Assembly: GCA_002721375.1 (NCBI GenBank)
Contig: PBKH01000063.1
Location: forward strand, 1-25,085
DNA: 25,085 nt
Origin: Verrucomicrobiales bacterium
GTDB lineage: Bacteria; Verrucomicrobiota; Verrucomicrobiia; Limisphaerales; UBA1096
Direction of reading: 5' to 3'
Both the position numbers and the translations under genes were made by a program. Shown here piece after piece: positions 20,135 through 25,085 of this stretch. The notes under the pieces are model-generated. The model did no database searches. It worked only from the letters and a program-made list of their open reading frames with translations, and had not been told where the DNA came from. The first letter of the stretch is position 1. Every line of letters begins with the position of its first letter.

Positions 20135-20163
20135 AATTTAGAAGCCCTAGCTGCCTCAGTCAA
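20135..20163 (-). promoter_or_regulatory. Sigma70-type promoter for the tRNA-Thr-tuf-secE block
   Basis: On the minus strand TTGACT (20158-20163), a spacer of exactly 17 bases, and TAAATT (20135-20140) form a good -35/-10 pair. Just upstream lies an A-rich stretch (AAACAAAAAAATCG), which looks like an UP element of the kind seen at strong stable-RNA promoters. It lies after the stop of the DUF3500-like gene and before tRNA-Thr, so it could drive the whole 18-kb block. Confidence 0.65.
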
Positions 20164-20190
20164 CGATTTTTTTGTTTTCCTTCAAAAAAC

Positions 20191-21186
20191 TTATACGGTT
20201 TTTTTAATATTCACCCAAGCATGAACATGGGGATCACCTCGGAAAAACCACAGGCAATTCGGACCTTCTATCTGCCAAACGTCCCAAACTTGGTCTTTTC
20301 CAATGTCATGATTCTTGTAAAACGCCATATGAAGATGGTCAATCCCCCCTGCCTCAACCAATTTCATAGCTTCCTTGGCGTCTTTTTTACGAAACATCGC
20401 AAGTAGATCATTCATGGTTTTAAGAACTTGCCCCTTTTGATCTGTGCTCAATTCCGAAATAGGTATCCCAGGAAGTCCCTCTTTTTTGCCGGTCAATGCC
20501 ACCGTCTTGGTACCTTGTTCGGGTCGACTTTCGCCCAAAAGCGCCATTTTACGCTGTTTTCCGTTCAGCATAGCAAACACCTTATTTGCCTGCTTGGCCT
20601 GATACCAATAGACATTTCCTGGATGATCTGGAGCCTCATTAAAGCTTCTTGCGGCATGGCCGTAGAATATCGGCCCTCCGAAAGCCTCCCCCTCGACAGC
20701 ATCGCCATCACACCGCCGCGTGCAATGACGACCTGTCAATACAAATTCAAATTTACCGGTATTCGGCTCGCCAAACAACGCAACGGAGGTGCTCCCGAAT
20801 CCTTCGCCCTCGGAATCATGCAGCACTTGTCCAAGGACTGTCTCAGCATATTGCTCACTGTGAAGCTTTAGAAAAATCTCCTTCACTAGTGCCTGCTGTT
20901 CTCCAGTAAAAATCTCACTGATACTTTTCTTTGTTATATGCCAGTTGTTATCCACTTTCTCGCGTAGCGGGTGATCGAATGAGAATGCAACGATTTTTTT
21001 CTGCTCCTCATTCAGACTGCTGTAGAGTTGAGCTACTAGCGTCTCAGAGTTGGATTTTTTCTTAGCCGCTTGGCCAAGTGGCGCCAAGCTTAGAGCAGTC
21101 GAGCTAAATGATACATGTTTCAAAAAACGCCGACGATCCATCATTGGCTGGCATTCAAGACATTCTTTTAATATTTCAATTCTCAT
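20191..21186 (-). CDS. Tat-exported DUF3500-like protein
   Basis: The protein has a twin-arginine signal: DRRRFLKH at residues 17-24, a hydrophobic stretch SFSSTALSLAPLG, and a likely cut after GQA. The mature part resembles DUF3500 proteins: SSLNEEQKKIVAFSFDHPLR, an internal HSEQYAETVLGQVLHDSEGEGF, VALFGEPNTGKFEFVLTGRHC, and GGPIFYGHAARSFNE followed by W and Y residues. The final third has a His-rich ending (DHLHMAFYKNHD, GDPHVHAWV). The family's function is unknown to me. ATG 21186 gives 331 residues; a start at Met15/Met16 (21144/21141) just before the Tat motif is possible, and the frame stays open upstream to 21270. It is a single gene, divergent from the oxidoreductase operon. Its stop lies in an A/T-rich hairpin (AAAAAAC/GTTTTTT), a weak terminator candidate. 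Confidence 0.75.
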   Translation of the reverse strand: MRIEILKECLECQPMMDRRRFLKHVSFSSTALSLAPLGQAAKKKSNSETLVAQLYSSLNEEQKKIVAFSFDHPLREKVDNNWHITKKSISEIFTGEQQALVKEIFLKLHSEQYAETVLGQVLHDSEGEGFGSTSVALFGEPNTGKFEFVLTGRHCTRRCDGDAVEGEAFGGPIFYGHAARSFNEAPDHPGNVYWYQAKQANKVFAMLNGKQRKMALLGESRPEQGTKTVALTGKKEGLPGIPISELSTDQKGQVLKTMNDLLAMFRKKDAKEAMKLVEAGGIDHLHMAFYKNHDIGKDQVWDVWQIEGPNCLWFFRGDPHVHAWVNIKKTV

Positions 21187-21377
21187 AGTATTTGTGTTGA
21201 TAGTGGTGAATTTGCTTGGAGGTGAGACTCCCACATAACGTGGCCAAGTCAACATGGAACTGTCTCGCATAAACGGACACTTAACTAAGCGGCTATTTTC
21301 CTGTTTGCGCCACCGCTGTGCAATGGCACAATTCCCCGCCAGCGTCCCTTCGACACGGACTAGTTGTATACAATCAA
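21187..21377. promoter_or_regulatory. Divergent intergenic region between the DUF3500-like gene and the oxidoreductase
   Basis: These 191 bases hold the promoters of two divergent genes. Visible elements are the hairpin TGTGC-aatg-GCACA (21317-21330) and a 10-base palindrome TTGTATACAA (21364-21373). I found no convincing -35/-10 pair for either direction; TTGCGC at 21305 with CACAAT at 21327 is the best on the plus strand, but weak. Confidence 0.4.
21364..21373. promoter_or_regulatory. Palindromic operator candidate TTGTATACAA
   Basis: A perfect 10-base palindrome ends four bases before the oxidoreductase ATG. GntR/FadR-type repressors often bind short palindromes centred on GTATAC, so an operator is plausible. 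No regulator gene is in the window, and a 10-base palindrome can arise by chance. Confidence 0.3.
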
Positions 21378-22538
21378 ATGAACCATACGCGCATCGGCAT
21401 AGTCGGTTTAGGAAACATCGGACAGATTCACGTTAACAATCTGCTGGAAGGCAAGGTTAAACGCGGTGTGCTCACCGCCGTGGCAGACGCCTTTCCTGAC
21501 AAATTGCCCGAGTACGAGGCAAAAGGGATTAAGATTTACGAAAGCGGTGAGGCACTAATTGACTCTGGCGAAATCGATGCGATCGTAATTGCCACACCTC
21601 ATTTCCAACACACCACACTAGGTATCGCTGCGCTCAAAGCCGGCCTGCATGTGATGGTTGAAAAACCGATCTCCGCTCACAAGGCCGACGCCGAACGCCT
21701 AATCGCCACCGCAGAGGCACGGCCAGAGCTGATCTTTTCCGGCATGTTTCAGATGCGCGTCGAGCCACGCTACCAAAAACTACGAGAACTGGTACAGACC
21801 GGCGAACTGGGCAACCTCATTCGCATCATCTGGATCATGACCGACTGGTTTCGCGCGGAGGCATACTACCAGAGTAGTGACTGGCGTGCCACGTGGAAAG
21901 GCGAGGGCGGAGGGGTACTTCTTAACCAATGTCTCCACCAACTCGATGCCCTACAATGGATCGTTGGAATGCCTTCCCGAGTGCAGAGCCATATCGGCAT
22001 CGGCCGACACCATGACATAGAAGTTGAGGACGACGTTACTTGTTACATGGAGTTCGCCGACGGCGCCACCGGCTCGTTCATCACCTCCACAGGCGAAACG
22101 CCCGGAAGTAACCGATTCGAGATCGCCGGGACGAAAGGCCGCGCGGTATTGGAAAACGACCGATTGATTGTGACCCGTAATGAAGTTGCTTCGGATGAAT
22201 GGAGCCGCACCTCTAAGATCGGCTTTCAACAACCAGAAACAACTGTGGAGGAAATCCCAATTCCCGGAGCGGACAATGCCCATGCGCAGCTAATAGCCAA
22301 CTTCGTAAATGCCATTCTCGATGGCGAAACCCTTATAGCACCTGGCGCGAGTGGAATCGGTTCGGTCGAGTTAGCCAACGTAATGGTTTACTCAGGCCTA
22401 CTTGGTCATGCCATCGACCTACCTATGGACAGTGCAGCTTGGGAGTCCAAACTCAATGAGTTAATCGCCAACTCAACCCATGAAAAGAAAGTTGTCGAAG
22501 TCAGCAGTGAAGACTTCGCAGCAAGCTTTAGAAAATAA
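21378..22538 (+). CDS. Gfo/Idh/MocA-family NAD(P)-dependent oxidoreductase
   Basis: The 386-residue protein has an N-terminal Rossmann fold with GIVGLGNIG (residues 7-15) for NAD(P) binding and the family signature EKP (95-97), whose Lys96 lies in the active site. The C-terminal substrate domain contains GGGVLLNQCLHQLDALQW, with catalytic-type His187 and Asp190. Family members oxidise or reduce sugars, inositols and their derivatives in the cytoplasm. No export signal is visible. I place the start at ATG 21378, just before the first beta strand (TRIGIVG); a longer reading from 21318 adds 20 residues without family likeness. No Shine-Dalgarno is present. It is the first gene of a plus-strand operon, 18 bases before the TIM-barrel gene. 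The substrate cannot be told from the sequence. Confidence 0.9.
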   Translation: MNHTRIGIVGLGNIGQIHVNNLLEGKVKRGVLTAVADAFPDKLPEYEAKGIKIYESGEALIDSGEIDAIVIATPHFQHTTLGIAALKAGLHVMVEKPISAHKADAERLIATAEARPELIFSGMFQMRVEPRYQKLRELVQTGELGNLIRIIWIMTDWFRAEAYYQSSDWRATWKGEGGGVLLNQCLHQLDALQWIVGMPSRVQSHIGIGRHHDIEVEDDVTCYMEFADGATGSFITSTGETPGSNRFEIAGTKGRAVLENDRLIVTRNEVASDEWSRTSKIGFQQPETTVEEIPIPGADNAHAQLIANFVNAILDGETLIAPGASGIGSVELANVMVYSGLLGHAIDLPMDSAAWESKLNELIANSTHEKKVVEVSSEDFAASFRK

Positions 22539-22556
22539 ATTCAGGAGACAAAACAA

Positions 22557-23453
22557 ATGAAACTGATGGGAATCGCAGACGAGGCATCACCGTCGATCGA
22601 CGGTCAAATACGTGCTACTAAGGAACTCGGTTGGAAATGGATCGAAGCTCGGTTTGCCAAGATTGATGGCTTTGAGAAAGGCCCCGTCCATGACATACCT
22701 GACGAAGCATTCGATATCATGGTCAACAAGCTAGAGGATGCCCAAATTGGTGTTTACGCACTGGGCTCTACTATTTGCAACTGGGCCAAGACTATCGATA
22801 CACCGTGGGACGTCACCATTAGAGAAATCGATCGCTCCATTCCACGTATGCAACGACTTGGCGCAAAATTTGTCCGAATAATGAGCTTCAAGCCAGCTGA
22901 TGAAGCGAACAAAACACCGGATATCGTATTTGAGCGACTGCGCGAAGTCACCCGACGTTTTCTCGATGCAGGGCTCCAACCTGTTCACGAAAACTGCATG
23001 AACCATGGCGGTATGAGTTGGCAACACGGCGTCGAACTTCTCGAAAAAGTCCCTGGCCTAAAGTGGGTTTTCGACACAGCCAATCCTATTTTTAATGCAG
23101 ACCGGTCGAAGCCCCAACCTTGGCCTAAGCAAGATCCTTGGGAATATTGGCAGAACGTCAAGGAACACACCGCGCACATCCATATTAAGGACTGTGTCTG
23201 GGTTGATGAAAAAAATGATGCGGACTATACATTCCCCGGCGAGGGTGACGGACGCGTCCGTGACATCCTAGAGGATGCTTTTGTAAACGGTTATGACGCA
23301 GGTATCTCAATCGAGCCCCACATGGCCGTCGTCTTTCACGACGCCGATAGCAATGCCAATGAGGAAGACATGTTTAATAATTATGTGGAATACGGGCGTA
23401 AGCTAGAAACACTTATTCAAGGGATTCGAAATCACTCAACTAACAAGCCATGA
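22557..23453 (+). CDS. Sugar phosphate isomerase/epimerase-like TIM barrel (xylose isomerase-like)
   Basis: The 298-residue protein belongs to the AP-endonuclease-2/xylose-isomerase-like TIM barrel superfamily, which includes inosose dehydratases and hydroxypyruvate or ketose isomerases. Candidate metal ligands are Glu145 (VHENC), Asp173 (FDTAN), His207 or His209 (HIHIKD) and Glu253 (SIEPH), in the family order. PGEGDGRV at 227-234 is the usual loop before the last strands. A good Shine-Dalgarno, CAGGAGA, lies eight bases before the ATG. It directly follows the oxidoreductase, and its stop TGA overlaps the start of the next gene, so the three are translationally coupled. Pairing with a Gfo/Idh/MocA enzyme is typical of inositol, ketosugar or 3-keto-glycoside pathways. 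The exact substrate is unknown. Confidence 0.88.
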   Translation: MKLMGIADEASPSIDGQIRATKELGWKWIEARFAKIDGFEKGPVHDIPDEAFDIMVNKLEDAQIGVYALGSTICNWAKTIDTPWDVTIREIDRSIPRMQRLGAKFVRIMSFKPADEANKTPDIVFERLREVTRRFLDAGLQPVHENCMNHGGMSWQHGVELLEKVPGLKWVFDTANPIFNADRSKPQPWPKQDPWEYWQNVKEHTAHIHIKDCVWVDEKNDADYTFPGEGDGRVRDILEDAFVNGYDAGISIEPHMAVVFHDADSNANEEDMFNNYVEYGRKLETLIQGIRNHSTNKP

Positions 23454-25085
23454 TCAAGTGTATTGAATTGGAACTTCTTCCTTTTTACTGCTCAATTGTT
23501 TTGGCAATCCAAGTTCCTATTGAAAACGGGCATGCCGAAGATCTCGACAAGCCTTTCATTCTTCACAATGAACTAGATATTAGCCTCATAGCCTCTGAAC
23601 CTGACATTGTAGATCCAGTCGCTTTAGCATTTGATCATGATTGCCAGCTTTACGTTGTTGAAATGCGCGACTATCCCAATGGTGTGCCAAAAAAAAATAA
23701 AGGGGGATCCATTAAATTACTTACCGACTCTAATGGGAACGGCAAGTATGAAAGGATAACTCACTTTGCAAACAATCTCTCTTATCCCACTTCAATAGCC
23801 CCATGGAAAGAAGGCATATTAGTGGCTGCACCCCCAGACATATTATATTTGAAAGATACAGACGGAGACGGAGTTAGCGACATCAGAGAAACCTTAATCA
23901 GCGGATTCAAACTAGGCGTAACCGACAGCAATTTTAACAGCCTTCAATGGAGTCTGGATAACTGGATTCACGGTGCTAATGGAGGTAACGGAGGGGAAAT
24001 TCGTTTTGCTGGGATTAACAAACCAAAGACACCTCTAAAAAATTTAGATTTCCGATTTAGAGTAGACACCCGACAACTGGAAACCACTAGCCAAACTGGA
24101 GGAGGATTCGGACTGGTATTTAATGAATGGGGTCACAGCTTTACTACTTATAACATAGATTATCTTCAGCAAAGAATCATACCGCAACGATATATAGACC
24201 AATCTCAAAAATTACGTTCCTTTGAGGCTACAAGAAACATCTCTAAGCATGGTAAAATGGCCCGTATTTTTCCGATTGCTGAAGCGGAAACTCGCGTCAA
24301 CCACCCTGAACAAGCCGGATACTTTTCCTCCGCCGGAGGAATGGGTTATCTGGGTATATCAGGTTATCCTGGAGATTTGAGCGGGAGTATCTTTGTATGC
24401 GATGTTGTTGGAAATTTGATAAATCGAAATCTACTTGAACTAAATGGGGGTGCATACACTGCAATGCGTTCGCCAATTGAACAAAAATCTGAGTTCTTCG
24501 CGAGTAGCGATAATCATTTTCGACCGATTGCCATAGAACTTGGTCCAGATGGAGCAATATATGTTGCCGACATGCAGCGTGCTGTCATAGAACACCCAGA
24601 CTATATCCCTAGTAAAATAAAGCGAGGTATGAATATAAGAGAAGGCGAACAAAGAGGACGCATTTATCGAATCACTCCTAAATCCAACTTTTCACAAACC
24701 ATCTCAACAGCAAAACCGGTAAACCTTAAAAACCTAGAAGAGGAATTTGCCAACGCAAACCAATGGCGACGACTAACAACTCAAAGATTGATATATGAGA
24801 GCCAAGACAAGTCACTCACACCCAGGTTAAGAAAATTGATTAGCCATAAAAGTGAATTTGCAAGACTGCATGCACTATGGTGCCTGCATGGGCTTAGTGT
24901 TATTGAATCAGGTGACCTACTCCTGGGGCTTTCTGACCCCAACCCAAGAATACGTGAAAACGTTATTCGAATCATTGATGAAAGCGGAGTGATTGGAGAT
25001 CAATTGATTCAACAAAAGTTGGTTGAGTTAGCAAGTGACACAGATCCTACAGTTCGATTTCAGTTAGCACTTACTCTGGGAAAAG
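23450..25085 (+). CDS. PVC-type membrane-bound dehydrogenase / haem-binding protein, 3' end missing
   Basis: From ATG 23450 the frame stays open to the window edge, giving at least 545 residues. ATGA overlaps the stop of the preceding gene. Residues 1-29 look like a signal peptide. Then comes the beta-propeller-like module found in large Planctomycetes/Verrucomicrobia proteins: ISLIASEPDIVDPVALAFD, LYVVEMRDYPNG, then ILVAAPPDILYLKDTDGDGVSD, with acidic calcium-binding-like loops DSNGNGKYE (93-101) and DTDGDGVSD (136-144), and LGPDGAIYVADM. From about residue 440, helical segments such as FARLHALWCLHGL and LSDPNPRIRENVIRII look like HEAT repeats. Complete family members usually end in a cytochrome c domain with CxxCH, which would lie beyond the edge and is not seen here. 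Codon use is more A/T-rich than in the two upstream genes. A role in periplasmic sugar or alcohol oxidation is inferred, not shown. Confidence 0.85.
   Translation, partial: MIKCIELELLPFYCSIVLAIQVPIENGHAEDLDKPFILHNELDISLIASEPDIVDPVALAFDHDCQLYVVEMRDYPNGVPKKNKGGSIKLLTDSNGNGKYERITHFANNLSYPTSIAPWKEGILVAAPPDILYLKDTDGDGVSDIRETLISGFKLGVTDSNFNSLQWSLDNWIHGANGGNGGEIRFAGINKPKTPLKNLDFRFRVDTRQLETTSQTGGGFGLVFNEWGHSFTTYNIDYLQQRIIPQRYIDQSQKLRSFEATRNISKHGKMARIFPIAEAETRVNHPEQAGYFSSAGGMGYLGISGYPGDLSGSIFVCDVVGNLINRNLLELNGGAYTAMRSPIEQKSEFFASSDNHFRPIAIELGPDGAIYVADMQRAVIEHPDYIPSKIKRGMNIREGEQRGRIYRITPKSNFSQTISTAKPVNLKNLEEEFANANQWRRLTTQRLIYESQDKSLTPRLRKLISHKSEFARLHALWCLHGLSVIESGDLLLGLSDPNPRIRENVIRIIDESGVIGDQLIQQKLVELASDTDPTVRFQLALTLGK

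Overview
The window looks like chromosomal DNA from a member of the PVC superphylum, most probably Verrucomicrobiota. Three things point there. The right end carries the start of a large protein with the 'putative membrane-bound dehydrogenase' N-terminal module and HEAT-like repeats typical of Planctomycetes/Verrucomicrobia. It lies in an operon with a Gfo/Idh/MocA oxidoreductase and a xylose-isomerase-like TIM barrel. A Tat-exported DUF3500-like protein lies next to that operon. The assignment is an inference from gene content, not from a phylogeny.

Layout. Bases 3-134 (+) are the last codons of a HisA-type isomerase whose C-terminus resembles the eukaryotic HIS6 form. Bases 236-1372 (-) encode an exported galactose mutarotase with its own candidate promoter. 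Bases 1545-20001 (-) are one long, almost unbroken block of information-processing genes. In transcription order these are tRNA-Thr(GGT), tuf, tRNA-Trp(CCA), tRNA-Ser(TGA), secE, nusG, rplK, rplA, rplJ, rplL, rpoB, rpoC, rpsL, rpsG, fusA, rpsJ, rplC, rplD and rplW. A strong candidate promoter (TTGACT-17-TAAATT) precedes tRNA-Thr, and a clear intrinsic terminator follows rplW. Bases 20191-21186 (-) encode the DUF3500-like protein. Bases 21378-25085 (+) are a three-gene catabolic operon: oxidoreductase, sugar isomerase/epimerase, and the PVC dehydrogenase cut off by the window edge. The last two genes overlap by ATGA.

How it works together. The central block fuses the tufB-secE-nusG, L11-L10-RNA polymerase (rif), str and first part of the S10 clusters, so translation factors, large- and small-subunit proteins, the SecE translocase subunit, NusG and the two large RNA polymerase subunits are likely co-regulated. 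The flanking genes suggest use of polymer-derived sugars or cyclitols: mutarotase, NAD(P)-dependent oxidation, isomerisation, and a periplasmic haem-linked oxidation.

The main anomaly is an in-frame TAA at codon 55 of rpsG. Both flanks align colinearly with ribosomal protein S7, so this is a single-codon interruption of an essential gene. A sequencing or consensus error is the simplest explanation, but it deserves checking. Other points of note are the S10 block ending after rplW, tuf missing between fusA and rpsJ, an unusual EF-Tu switch I, and a general lack of Shine-Dalgarno sequences in the ribosomal block. I saw no CRISPR array, insertion sequence, phage gene or clearly new defence system, so most of this window is ordinary core genome.
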